This document shows positions 44,372 to 53,685 of a DNA stretch of 64,000 nt, piece by piece. The position numbers and the translations under genes are program-made. The notes under the pieces were generated by a model. It had not been told where the DNA came from, did not search any database, and saw only the letters and a list, made by a program, of their open reading frames with translations. Position 1 is the stretch's first letter. Each line of letters opens with the position of its first letter. Source of the DNA: Ruminococcus flavefaciens (GTDB lineage Bacteria > Bacteroidota > Bacteroidia > Bacteroidales > P3); assembly GCA_023667315.1 (NCBI GenBank), contig JAMPAI010000001.1:180820-244819 (forward strand). Direction: 5' to 3'.

Positions 44372-46285
44372 ATGAAGAAAATCGCGTTGTTCGTTTCGGT
44401 TCTTGCGCTTGCGGCTTTCGCGCAAATGCGCGCACAGGAAAGCGTTTCCATCGCCCGGATCCAGGGCACGGAAACCGCCTCGCCCTATGCGGGAAAACAA
44501 ATCCGCACCGAGGGTGTGGTTACCCATACCTTGTTCGGCTCGGGTCAGGTGGACGGCTTCTTCCTGCAAGATACGGCCAAAGGCGGAGACGACGCAGCTT
44601 CCAAAGGCATTTTCGTGTATGGGCAGGCCGATGTGAGGCAGGGCGATTTCATTACCTTGACCGCCACCGTGAGCGAATACAGGCAGCGCACCCAGCTTAG
44701 CGGCGCCTCCGACCTGCAGGTGCTGGCGCAGGGGCTGCCGGTGCCTTACACTACGGTGAAGTTCCCCGAAGACTTGTCTTCGTCCGCCGATTTCGAACGC
44801 TTCGAGGGCATGGCCTTGCGCATCGCCCATCCGCTGTATCTGGTGTCCACCTACCAGCTTGCAAACGATGCCGCGATCGAGCTGAGTTCCAAACGCCTGC
44901 GTTCGCCCACCGACTACAATATGCCGGGCAGCGACGCCTACCGCCTCGCGGTGGACTCCAACCGCACGAACCGTCTGCTGTTGGATGACGGCAGCACGAA
45001 CCGCAATCCTTCCGAAAATCCGTGGCTGGATGCCGACGGCACCTGCCGCACGGGCCAGATCACCGACAGCCTGCTCTTTGTGATCGACCAGGTGGACGAC
45101 CGCTACCGGGTGTATGCCGTTCAAAAGCCTGTTTTCTACGGCAACGAACGCACGGCCGCGCCCGACGAAGAGGCCCTGGGCGATTACGAACTTAAGGTGT
45201 GCGGCTTCAACCTGGAAATGTATTTCGATCAGGAGCCCGTGCAGCGGGCGCGCCTGATTTCGGCACTCTCGGCCATCGATGCCGACATGTTCGGACTGGT
45301 GGAAGTGGGGGGCGGCAGGAAGGTGATCGACTCGCTGGTGGCCGCGCTCAACCGGAGCAAGGAGGGCAACGACTACACCTACCTTAGTTGGAGCGGGCAC
45401 GAGGCGGTTTCGTCCTACACGCTGAACCATATCGTGTACAGGGCTTCCAAGGTGGAGCCTTACGACCAGTATTTCATGCTCAACAACGTGACTCCCGTGA
45501 ACCGTAAGCTGATTCAGGCTTTCAGGGAACTCAAGCACGGGCAGAAGTTCATCTTCAGCATCAACCATTTCAAGGCCAAGTCGGGCTCGGGCACGGGGGC
45601 GGATGCCGACCGGGGCGACGGGCAGGGGGTTTACAACAACCAGCGGGTGCAGGAGGCCTACGCGGTGCAGGACCGGCTCAATTCGCTTAAATTCTACTAC
45701 AACACCGACCGTGTGCTGATTATGGGCGACCTGAACGCCATGTACATGGAGGATCCCATCCGGGTGTTTACCGACAACGGCTACCGCAACCAGACGCACC
45801 GTTTCGGCGAGAACTACTCGTACTGCTACGACGGCCAGGTGCAGTATCTCGACTATTCGCTGGCCTCGCCCGAAATGGAGGAATGCGTTACGGGCGCCAC
45901 CGTCTGGCATATCAATTCCGATGAGCCTTCGTTCTGGGACTACGACCGCGACCAGGAGATCCATACGGGTCCCTACCGTTGTTCCGACCACGAGCCGGTG
46001 ATCCTGGGGCTGAGGTTTACGGGTGAACCGAACGTGGCCAATGCCACGAACACGAAGGCTGGATTACGGTTGAGCCCCAATCCGGCCAAGGATTTCGTGG
46101 TGCTGGAGTCCGAAACGGAAGGCCGCCTGCAAATCTTTAACCTAAGTGGCGTTCAGGTACTCGAAAAACGGGTGAACGCGGGCAGCAACACGTTGAACCT
46201 GCATTCGTTGCCAAGCGGGGTGTATGTCTTGCGCTTGGTGGAAAACGGGGGTGAGGTACGCATAGGCAAGCTGCTCCTGCAATAA
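44372..46285 (+). CDS. T9SS-secreted endonuclease/exonuclease/phosphatase-family nuclease
   Basis: 637 residues. A signal peptide (about 1-22) is followed by an OB-fold-like region (about 28-130, GKQIRTEGVVTHTLFGSG) as in secreted nucleases. The EEP domain (about 270-550) has FGLVEVGGG, MGDLNAMY near 451 and SDHEPVILGL near 538, which are the metal and catalytic motifs. The last 75 residues (LSPNPAKDFVVL ... LPSGVYVLRLVENG) form a type A T9SS sorting domain. It likely degrades extracellular DNA or another phosphodiester at the cell surface, for nutrient or phosphate gain. An orphan second sorting domain follows it. Confidence 0.88.
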   Translation: MKKIALFVSVLALAAFAQMRAQESVSIARIQGTETASPYAGKQIRTEGVVTHTLFGSGQVDGFFLQDTAKGGDDAASKGIFVYGQADVRQGDFITLTATVSEYRQRTQLSGASDLQVLAQGLPVPYTTVKFPEDLSSSADFERFEGMALRIAHPLYLVSTYQLANDAAIELSSKRLRSPTDYNMPGSDAYRLAVDSNRTNRLLLDDGSTNRNPSENPWLDADGTCRTGQITDSLLFVIDQVDDRYRVYAVQKPVFYGNERTAAPDEEALGDYELKVCGFNLEMYFDQEPVQRARLISALSAIDADMFGLVEVGGGRKVIDSLVAALNRSKEGNDYTYLSWSGHEAVSSYTLNHIVYRASKVEPYDQYFMLNNVTPVNRKLIQAFRELKHGQKFIFSINHFKAKSGSGTGADADRGDGQGVYNNQRVQEAYAVQDRLNSLKFYYNTDRVLIMGDLNAMYMEDPIRVFTDNGYRNQTHRFGENYSYCYDGQVQYLDYSLASPEMEECVTGATVWHINSDEPSFWDYDRDQEIHTGPYRCSDHEPVILGLRFTGEPNVANATNTKAGLRLSPNPAKDFVVLESETEGRLQIFNLSGVQVLEKRVNAGSNTLNLHSLPSGVYVLRLVENGGEVRIGKLLLQ

Positions 46286-46311
46286 ACAAATGTTTCGAAG
46301 GTGTATTGCCA

Positions 46312-46557
46312 ATGGATACAGAGGATGATATGGAACTCATACCCAATCCTACAACCAATCAAGCCCTCCTGCGTTGGGAGACGAATATTGACAGAATTGA
46401 AATTATATCCGAAAGCGGGCAACGAGTGCGCACATTCAACGTTTCAGGGTTGGAACAAAAAACGGTAGATATGTCACATATGCAATCGGGTATCTACTTC
46501 GTTCGGTTCTTGCATGACGGTACTGTCGTGGCGACCAAGAAGCTGATTAAGAAATAG
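46312..46557 (+). CDS. Free-standing T9SS C-terminal sorting domain
   Basis: 81 residues from the ATG at 46312; a TTG at 46306 is possible. It consists only of a type A T9SS sorting domain, with the usual order: LIPNPTTNQALLRW, then IEIISESGQRV, MQSGIYFVRFLHDG and a basic end KKLIKK. It has no signal peptide, so it should not reach the periplasm by itself. The nuclease before it has its own sorting domain in another frame, so this is not a frameshifted tail. It begins the AT-rich block that continues into the next gene, and is probably the last piece of a lost cargo gene or left over from recombination. If expressed, its role is unknown. Confidence 0.65.
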   Translation: MDTEDDMELIPNPTTNQALLRWETNIDRIEIISESGQRVRTFNVSGLEQKTVDMSHMQSGIYFVRFLHDGTVVATKKLIKK

Positions 46558-46565
46558 TTTCTGCA

Positions 46566-49500
46566 ATGAATAACCCAAATAGATGGATTTGCATGCGCCT
46601 TCTCCTCATAGGCGCATGCTTATTCTGTTTGTCGGAAGCCTTTTCACAAACGCAACTGCGGTGTTTGGAAGTGCAAGGGAAAGGCTTTGTAAGGGCGAAC
46701 AGTAGCATTTCCTGTGTGGAGAATGCTACGGCTAAGCCATGTGCGGTTTTTACCGTGGAGGTTGGCAAAGAGGTTTCTTTTTCCATCAAACCTGGTGCGC
46801 AATATTATTTGGAGAAAGTAGAGATAGAAGATACATCGGGGAAAATTAAAGAGGTTGACAGGGAAAAGATATATGCCGAGCGTAATGATACTCTCTATTT
46901 CCAATGTAACGATACAATCAATGTCAAATACCGTTTTGTATTTGAGAATGTGAAGCCATGGCAAGGAAAAATGTATCGGCCTTATAGTAGTCGAGATTAT
47001 GGATATTATCAAATTTACACCCCAGAGGAATTAGTTTATGTCTGTAAGTCACCAGAGTATCACTGGGGGGTGATAAGTGCAATGGCAGTGATACAAAATG
47101 ATTTAGATTTTAATCGAATAGATACGACAGTATCCAACGGATTCAGTTTACATCTAATTATTATAGGGAATAATAAAATTATTAAAAATTTTAGCCTGAC
47201 TTATTTGTGTGGTGGTGTCATAGGTGTTAAGGATTTGCATATTGTAAGTGGAACTAAACCAGTTTTTTATAAGCGTCCTCTGCAAGTAAGCGGTTGTAGT
47301 TCAAATGTTGATGTTGATTATGGAAATAGAGGAGGTGAAGGTTGGGCGCAACGTGGAATATTTAGGTTTGACGGGTCACTTCATATGCCAGGAAAATCAA
47401 TAATATCAGGAAATTGTATAAATTTTGGAGACATTTTCGCTCAACAGGGTGCCGTTATGTTTGATATGAGAGTTGGGGGAAAAAATTTCGTGAATTGGGG
47501 AAGTGCGTGGCGGGTTGGACGGAGGACTCCATATTATGCAACCTATGCATTCCGGGCTAACGAAGCAACAGATACATCGCCTCAGACGACAATTTTTTTG
47601 AATTTTGGCCGAGTGAAGAATCTGGCGTATTCGAGCTGCCGTCAAGGAGATAGTATCTATAAAAAACATGTTTTTTGTGTCGATAATGAAGCCGTTTCCC
47701 GGGCGGTTGAAGCAAAGGTGTATCCATGCGGCGAAAGCCCGGCTATTTATTTTACACCGACGAATAGTCAAATGGTGGACTCATCGTTTATGCGAAATCT
47801 GTTAGGTGACAGTGCAGAAGAAGACTTTATTTTTGAAAACGGTTTTTATCCGCGCCTGCGGCATATGGACGAACGACCGGGGCGGTTGGCGGCCTCACCG
47901 ATTTTGTTTGCGAGGGGAGAAAATGCCGACAGTATAAAGCATCCTTTTTATGTGGATACGAACTATGGGGTGCGTTGGATCTCATTGTCTCCGGGATTGG
48001 TGGATATTGTAGGGGACTCTGGCTATGTGCAGATGCCTGTGGCTGAGGATAGTATGGTTCGGATAGAGGCATGGAAGGAGGATTTCAGCAAGCACGTGTA
48101 CCTTACGGTACGGGCGCGGAAGTTCGTGGATAGGGAAATGGGATACGATACGGTGTGCCCGGGGGATTCGGTGAAGATGGTATATTCGTACGCCCGAGCG
48201 AATGGTTGGAATTACGATGTGGTTTGGGGCGAGGGCGATGATACATCTCCGGATACGGTATATCGTCTGCACTTGTACCATCATCCTGTTTATCACGATA
48301 CCTTGCGTTTCCTTGAGGAACGAGATTCCCTACCGTACATCTACGGAGAGGACACGATACGACACTTTGGATTAACAGAGTTGCGCCGTTATCAGACGGT
48401 GGCGGGTTGCGACAGCATCATTTATATACAGTTGGACACATTGGATATCCGAAGGGAAATTCATCATTGGGACACATTGCATCTTTGTTCGGGAGATACT
48501 TCGTTGCAGTATTGGCGTGGTTTCCCGATTATGGGAGCAGGAGAAGTGTACGATGAAGTATTAGATCCGTACAAAGGAGGAACTGACAATTTCTATCACT
48601 TGCGCGTTGACATCTTCCCCACCTATCGCGATACCTTGTATTTTGCTTTCGATCCCGATTCACTACCATACCTCTACGGCAAAGACACCATATGGCAGTT
48701 CGGCTGGACAGCACTGAAATCCCTTACAGTCAATGGTTGCGACAGTGTCACCTATTTGTACATCCACAAGGAACGGCATTTTTACGATACTTTGCAATCT
48801 TGCGGTGAAGCAGTGTTGGCATGGCGCGGCAAGAAAATTACGGTTTCGGGTGACTATACGGATACTCTGTTCGACCCGTACAAAGGTGGCACTGACAGTA
48901 TCTATCACTTGCGGGCAGATATTTATCTGGAATATCACGATACATTGTATTTCGTTACCGAGCGCGATTCTATGCCCTACATCTACGGCAAGGACACGAT
49001 ACGTCAATTCGGGCTTACGGAGCTGTATCAATACCAGACGGTGCACGGCTGTGACAGCATCACCTATGTGCAGCTCGACACGCTATATATTCATCGACGG
49101 GTGGAAATTGAGGACACCATGCAGGGATGTGAAGGAGATACCCTGTATTGGCGCGGCCAGGAAGTTACGGGTTACTTTGCTCGCGAATTGGTTAAGGATC
49201 CATACAAGGGCGGCACGGATACTTTATTCTGGTTGCTTGTGGACCGATACCCCACGTATGAGAGGACATGGTGGAGCTATATTTACCCCGATGAAATGCC
49301 GTATGTCATCGGTACGGATACGATACGGAACTTCGGGCTTACAGAGCTCGCCTATCATACGGTGCACGGTTGCGACAGTATACTTTACGTGTGGCTGAAT
49401 TCATACGTTGGAACGCTGCATGCTTACGACAGCCTGCATACCTGTCAGGGGGACACTTTGCGCTGGCGCGGCAAGGTGATGACGCGGACAGGCGATTATA

Positions 49501-50903
49501 CGGATACGGTGTTTGACCCATATCAATATGGTGGTCCGGACAGTGTATATCATCTGAGGGCGGAATTTGTTACTTACCGCTACATCTCCACCGACAGCTG
49601 CTACATAGAGGAACTGCCCTACAACCTGGACGGCAGGCAGGTGCCGGATTTCGGCAGTTATACCGACCGCCACGTAACGGCATCGGGCTGCGACAGCGTG
49701 CACGAATACAGCCTGTCGCGGCGCTGGCATCATTACAGGGTGCAGGTGGAAACAAAAGGCAACGGTGCGGCGAACCTCACGGACACGACCTTGCGGGAAG
49801 ACGGAACAGTGCGCCTGCGATTCACCGCGGCCTCCTGCCACGTGCTGGACAGCCTGAGGATAGACGGTCGCCCCGTAGCCCCGAACACGTCCTGTCTGCT
49901 GGAGAACCTGCGCGGCGACTGCCTGGTGGAGGCGGTGTTCCGCGAAAGCGCACCCACGGAAAGCGTGCTGCGCTATGAGGTCTGCACGGACTCGCTGCCC
50001 GTGCGCTACAACGGCGAGTCCTACGGGGCGGGCGAGCACGAGATAAGGTTCACCGATGCGGCGGGCTGCGACAGCATCGTGCGGCTGAACGTACGGGAGA
50101 AGCGCAACGCGGCGCGGATTGCGGTGACGGACACGATAACGCCGCCCTGCGGGGCAAACGCCATACCTGTGGCCTACCGTATTGAGACGGGCAGCCCGCA
50201 ACGGCTGCTGTTCCGCTACGATGCGGCGGCGCACGCGGCTGGCTTCCGCGACACCGCGGTGGATATCCGCGGCGGCGGGACTCGGAAGACAGACCTGCCG
50301 CTGCCGTCGGACGCGCGCTCCGACCGCTACAGCCTGCAGCTGTGGCAGGCGGACGCCACGGGCTGCTACGCCCAAGACGAAACCCTGACCTTCGAGATTC
50401 CGTACCCCTCCAGCATCATCGTGCAGAAGTGGAACGACGTGCTGGCGGTGCTGTCTCCCGAATACAACGGGGGCCACGAGTTCTCCGCCTACCAGTGGTA
50501 CGCCGACGGGGAGCCGTTGGCGGGCGAGACCAGGCCGTATCTCTACCACAGGCCCTACCTGCCCTCCACGGGCCGCTATTCGGTGCTGCTGGAGCGCATC
50601 GCGGACGGCATCCGCCTGATGAGCTGCCCGGTAAAACGTCAGGCCTATCCCAAGGAACTGGCGCTGGAGCTGCGCCCGAACCCGGCGGGGCAGGGCAGCG
50701 AGGTGGAGGTGCGCGTAGGCGGCAAGCCGGAGGCGGAGGGCACGGTCGAGGTGTTCGACAACACGGGCAGACCCGTCTATAGCCGCCCGTTCCTCAACGG
50801 GGTTCACACGCTGAAGGCAAGCTGGCAGCCGGGTACCTACGTGGTGCGGGTGCGTGGCGAGAAGCCCGCGTGGACGGCCTCGGGCAAGCTGCTGGTGCTG
50901 TAA
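46566..50903 (+). CDS. Large repeat-containing T9SS-secreted surface protein, mosaic composition
   Basis: 1445 residues. Signal peptide (about 10-28, LLLIGACLFCLSEAFS). A region beginning YQIYTPEELVYV (about 140-330) resembles GLUG/beta-helix segments. Residues about 575-1010 hold five units of about 103-111 residues, marked by DSLPYIYGKDTI-like, GCDSITY and DPYKGGTD-like motifs. More GCDS modules follow. The end (LRPNPAGQGSEVEV ... PGTYVVRVRGE) is a type A T9SS sorting domain. By eye, G+C is about one third up to 48 kb, intermediate to 49.6 kb and above 60 percent after, which suggests a recombined gene. Probably an adhesin or filament; ligand unknown. Confidence 0.82.
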   Translation: MNNPNRWICMRLLLIGACLFCLSEAFSQTQLRCLEVQGKGFVRANSSISCVENATAKPCAVFTVEVGKEVSFSIKPGAQYYLEKVEIEDTSGKIKEVDREKIYAERNDTLYFQCNDTINVKYRFVFENVKPWQGKMYRPYSSRDYGYYQIYTPEELVYVCKSPEYHWGVISAMAVIQNDLDFNRIDTTVSNGFSLHLIIIGNNKIIKNFSLTYLCGGVIGVKDLHIVSGTKPVFYKRPLQVSGCSSNVDVDYGNRGGEGWAQRGIFRFDGSLHMPGKSIISGNCINFGDIFAQQGAVMFDMRVGGKNFVNWGSAWRVGRRTPYYATYAFRANEATDTSPQTTIFLNFGRVKNLAYSSCRQGDSIYKKHVFCVDNEAVSRAVEAKVYPCGESPAIYFTPTNSQMVDSSFMRNLLGDSAEEDFIFENGFYPRLRHMDERPGRLAASPILFARGENADSIKHPFYVDTNYGVRWISLSPGLVDIVGDSGYVQMPVAEDSMVRIEAWKEDFSKHVYLTVRARKFVDREMGYDTVCPGDSVKMVYSYARANGWNYDVVWGEGDDTSPDTVYRLHLYHHPVYHDTLRFLEERDSLPYIYGEDTIRHFGLTELRRYQTVAGCDSIIYIQLDTLDIRREIHHWDTLHLCSGDTSLQYWRGFPIMGAGEVYDEVLDPYKGGTDNFYHLRVDIFPTYRDTLYFAFDPDSLPYLYGKDTIWQFGWTALKSLTVNGCDSVTYLYIHKERHFYDTLQSCGEAVLAWRGKKITVSGDYTDTLFDPYKGGTDSIYHLRADIYLEYHDTLYFVTERDSMPYIYGKDTIRQFGLTELYQYQTVHGCDSITYVQLDTLYIHRRVEIEDTMQGCEGDTLYWRGQEVTGYFARELVKDPYKGGTDTLFWLLVDRYPTYERTWWSYIYPDEMPYVIGTDTIRNFGLTELAYHTVHGCDSILYVWLNSYVGTLHAYDSLHTCQGDTLRWRGKVMTRTGDYTDTVFDPYQYGGPDSVYHLRAEFVTYRYISTDSCYIEELPYNLDGRQVPDFGSYTDRHVTASGCDSVHEYSLSRRWHHYRVQVETKGNGAANLTDTTLREDGTVRLRFTAASCHVLDSLRIDGRPVAPNTSCLLENLRGDCLVEAVFRESAPTESVLRYEVCTDSLPVRYNGESYGAGEHEIRFTDAAGCDSIVRLNVREKRNAARIAVTDTITPPCGANAIPVAYRIETGSPQRLLFRYDAAAHAAGFRDTAVDIRGGGTRKTDLPLPSDARSDRYSLQLWQADATGCYAQDETLTFEIPYPSSIIVQKWNDVLAVLSPEYNGGHEFSAYQWYADGEPLAGETRPYLYHRPYLPSTGRYSVLLERIADGIRLMSCPVKRQAYPKELALELRPNPAGQGSEVEVRVGGKPEAEGTVEVFDNTGRPVYSRPFLNGVHTLKASWQPGTYVVRVRGEKPAWTASGKLLVL

Positions 50904-50988
50904 GGCATCGGGAAAATATCCCCTGCGTTTCGTAAATTGAGATTTAAACTATACCTTTACAAGCTTTTTTGGCGATTTTAAACTGGAA

Positions 50989-51651
50989 ATGAAGAAACCG
51001 ATACGCTGTATTTTGCTTGTTTTCTTTGCCTTGTTGCTTTCGGCAGGGCAGGCGTTCGGGCAACGCCCCGGTTTGGGGTACTACAATCCGTCTAAGGAAA
51101 GGTTCGGCAACAACACCCTCAGCGTGCAGGCTTTCCCCTTTATTTTCGGCGGCTACGGGCTTTCGTACAGCCGCAACGTGTTCAACCAGCGCCATTGGGT
51201 CGGCATCAGCCCCATACTCTACACATCTTCAAACAACCATACCACCCGCTTAAAGGAAAAGCAGAAGATGCTGGGGTTCTCGGTGAACCTGAACTACCGC
51301 TACAACTATTTCGAGCTGCCCGACGTGGGTTTCCGCATGTTCTTTCAATGCGGCCTGGAGTATTCCTACCTGGATATCCGCAATGTGGCGCAGGCCGAGA
51401 CGCATATCGAGAAGGCCGGGCTTGACATCGCCATCGGCTTCCGGCAGAACATCGCCAAACCGCTCTATTTCGAGTTCTTTATCGGATACGGGCAGCGTTG
51501 GCTGGCCAACTTCAACGTGAACAACAGCCGGGTGTCGTCCGGCATAACGGATTTGGAAATACGCGAGCCTCACTACGACGGCCATATCTTCGACTACGGT
51601 CGCGGCGGGTCGGTGCTGGTGCTCGGGTTGAACCTCGGCTTTTTATTTTAG
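50989..51651 (+). CDS. Small outer-membrane beta-barrel protein
   Basis: 220 residues. Signal peptide ending QAFG before QRP. The mature part has about eight amphipathic strands rich in Tyr and Phe (FIFGGYGLSYSRNVF, VNLNYRYNYFELP, LGLNLGFLF at the end), with a C-terminal Phe as in many outer-membrane barrels. I recognise no specific family. The next gene has the same size and layout, and they are six bases apart; both follow the large repeat protein and may serve it. No clear promoter is seen in the 85-base gap upstream. Confidence 0.65.
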   Translation: MKKPIRCILLVFFALLLSAGQAFGQRPGLGYYNPSKERFGNNTLSVQAFPFIFGGYGLSYSRNVFNQRHWVGISPILYTSSNNHTTRLKEKQKMLGFSVNLNYRYNYFELPDVGFRMFFQCGLEYSYLDIRNVAQAETHIEKAGLDIAIGFRQNIAKPLYFEFFIGYGQRWLANFNVNNSRVSSGITDLEIREPHYDGHIFDYGRGGSVLVLGLNLGFLF

Positions 51652-51657
51652 GCAAGG

Positions 51658-52299
51658 ATGAAGCGGCATTTGAACATACTCCTACTTCTCGGCATGGCGC
51701 TCTGCCTGCTGGTTCCCGCCAAGGCGCAGAACCGCTTTCAGCGCGTGGGCAACCTGCAGGATATGTACGGCGAGCGGTTTATGGTGAGCCTGGTGCCGGT
51801 GCCTCTGGCGTTCAACGGTTTCCGCGTGGATTTCGACTGCCGCCTCAAGGATCGCCTCTGGCTTCAGCTGGCGCCTCAGTATAACTGCAAGCGTAAGAAC
51901 GGCGACATAAAGACCGACGGCTTCTGCCTGGAGGCCAACCTGCGCTATTACGTAAAGAATTCTTCCTCGCGCGGCTTCTACGTGGCTTCCGGCCTGGATT
52001 TCGACTACAACATCATACGCGATTACGACGGCAAGGACGGCGACGACTATTACGATTTCTATCACGTGAATTCCTTCCGTTTCGGGGGGCAGGTGCAGAT
52101 AGGCTACTCGTTCAAGCTGTGGCCGTGCGCCTTGATGGATTTCTACGTGGGGGCGGCCTTCCGCCACTCGTTCAACAGCTACGGCAACGACGAATCCCGG
52201 CGTATCGTGGAAGAGGGTGATGTAAAGCCCTGGCAGTATCATTTCAGCGGCCTGTTCATGCAGGCAGGGGTCCGTATCGGGCTGATGTTTGGCAATTGA
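51658..52299 (+). CDS. Small outer-membrane beta-barrel protein
   Basis: 213 residues. Signal peptide ending PAKA before QNR. Alternating strands with aromatic girdles (FRVDFDCRLKDRLWLQLAPQ, FRFGGQVQIGYSFKL, FMQAGVRIGLMFGN at the end) fit a small outer-membrane barrel. It appears to be a distant relative of the preceding gene and shares its operon. Function unknown. Confidence 0.65.
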   Translation: MKRHLNILLLLGMALCLLVPAKAQNRFQRVGNLQDMYGERFMVSLVPVPLAFNGFRVDFDCRLKDRLWLQLAPQYNCKRKNGDIKTDGFCLEANLRYYVKNSSSRGFYVASGLDFDYNIIRDYDGKDGDDYYDFYHVNSFRFGGQVQIGYSFKLWPCALMDFYVGAAFRHSFNSYGNDESRRIVEEGDVKPWQYHFSGLFMQAGVRIGLMFGN

Positions 52300-52319
52300 T
52301 AGATTTTTAGCTAATTTTA
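52288..52319 (+). promoter_or_regulatory. Candidate promoter for the phosphofructokinase gene
   Basis: TTTG at 52288-52291 and TAATTTTA at 52312-52319, 20 bases apart, fit the -33/-7 spacing with one mismatch in the -7 box. The start would lie about 80 bases before the ATG. Confidence 0.4.
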
Positions 52320-52407
52320 CAAGTTTGAAAATACCGCTTCCGTTGCCCTTGGCAATGGAGGATGGGATTTTTGTAATTGATTGTACAAGAATTAAAAACA
52401 CAATACA

Positions 52408-53640
52408 ATGGGTTTGGATCACAAGCTTTTTCATGGCAAAACTCTGGCCATACTTTCGGGTGGGGGCGACACGCCTGCCATCAATTCGAGCATCGAATGC
52501 GTGCGTAACCGGGCCTCTGTGTTGGGTTATAAGGTTTACGGCATCAAGCAGGGCTGGAAAGGGCTCCTGGGAGACGGACAGGTGGTTGACCTTACCTGCC
52601 AGCCCTACAACGGGCTGTATGGAGGAACGGCCTTGCGTTCCAGCCGCACCAATCCGTTCTCTTCCAAAGAAGGCGAAGACCGCGTGGCGCAGATCCTCAA
52701 GAACCTGGAGCGCTACAAGATAGACGTGCTGGTTACCATAGGCGGCGACGACACCAACGGCGCGGCCAAGAAACTCTACGAAAAGGAAGGCATTCCGGTA
52801 ATCGGATTCCCCAAGACGATCGACAACGACCTGCGTACCCGCACCATGCACCATTACAACGGGCAGGATATCGAGGCGGTCATCTGTCCCGGTTTCCCTT
52901 CAGCGGCGCGCACGGTGGCCCGCCTCACGAGCATGCTGCGCACCACCACCGAATCGCACCAGCGTGTGATGGTGATGGAAGTGATGGGGCGCGACGCCGG
53001 CTGGCTCACCGCCACTTCCGTTTACGGGGGTGCCGACATGGTGCTGGTTCCCGAATGCCCGATGACGGCCGAACGCAAGGAATTCTTCTTTGAGCGTGTC
53101 AAGGAAATGTATATGCGCAACAAGAACCGTTGCCTGATCATCGCCGTTTCGGAAGGCGTGCGCTGGTACGACGAAACCACCGGAAAGACCGATGTGGTGT
53201 ATGCCAGCTCCGAGAAAGACGAATACGGACACGCCCGTCTGGGTGGCGTGAGCGGGGTGGTGGCCGGTGAGATTTCCCGCCGCCTGGGCTTGGATGCCCG
53301 CGCGCAGATAAGCGGCTACTTCGCCCGTTCGGGAGAATGCCGCGAGTACGACCGCCGCCTTACCTCCACCTTGGCCGACAAGGTGGTGGATCTGCTGTTG
53401 CGCAACGCCTACGGTCAGATGCCGGTGCTCAACAAGGTGGTCCGCTACAACGAGCTGGAAGAGTTCAACACCTCCTCCATCGACATGGGCTCCATCGGCA
53501 ACATTCCCCTGCCCGACGTCTATTACGACAAGAACACCTTTAACGTTACCGACGCCTACCGCGACTTTTTGAGTTACGTGATGGAACCCATTCTGCAGTT
53601 ACGTTTCGACAGCGATTTTCCGGTAGTGGTTCGGGCGTAG
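52408..53640 (+). CDS. pfp: 6-phosphofructokinase, probably pyrophosphate-dependent
   Basis: 410 residues. It interconverts fructose 6-phosphate and fructose 1,6-bisphosphate. The residues that separate donors point to pyrophosphate: GGDDT at 112-116, where ATP enzymes have GGDGS, and Lys136 in PKTIDND, where ATP enzymes have Gly. MEVMGRDAGWL, the catalytic-region motif, is intact. PPi-dependent enzymes work in both directions and save ATP, common in anaerobes. Donor use is inferred from these residues only. Confidence 0.93.
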   Translation: MGLDHKLFHGKTLAILSGGGDTPAINSSIECVRNRASVLGYKVYGIKQGWKGLLGDGQVVDLTCQPYNGLYGGTALRSSRTNPFSSKEGEDRVAQILKNLERYKIDVLVTIGGDDTNGAAKKLYEKEGIPVIGFPKTIDNDLRTRTMHHYNGQDIEAVICPGFPSAARTVARLTSMLRTTTESHQRVMVMEVMGRDAGWLTATSVYGGADMVLVPECPMTAERKEFFFERVKEMYMRNKNRCLIIAVSEGVRWYDETTGKTDVVYASSEKDEYGHARLGGVSGVVAGEISRRLGLDARAQISGYFARSGECREYDRRLTSTLADKVVDLLLRNAYGQMPVLNKVVRYNELEEFNTSSIDMGSIGNIPLPDVYYDKNTFNVTDAYRDFLSYVMEPILQLRFDSDFPVVVRA

Positions 53641-53685
53641 ATTTTTGAACCGGACGAGTTTAAGTGATAAAAAAGAATTTTTGAT

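Noticed and set aside
46286-50903. Mobile element or prophage carrying the AT-rich block
   Set aside because: No transposase, integrase, terminal repeats or tRNA end is visible; recombination of a surface-gene module explains it better.
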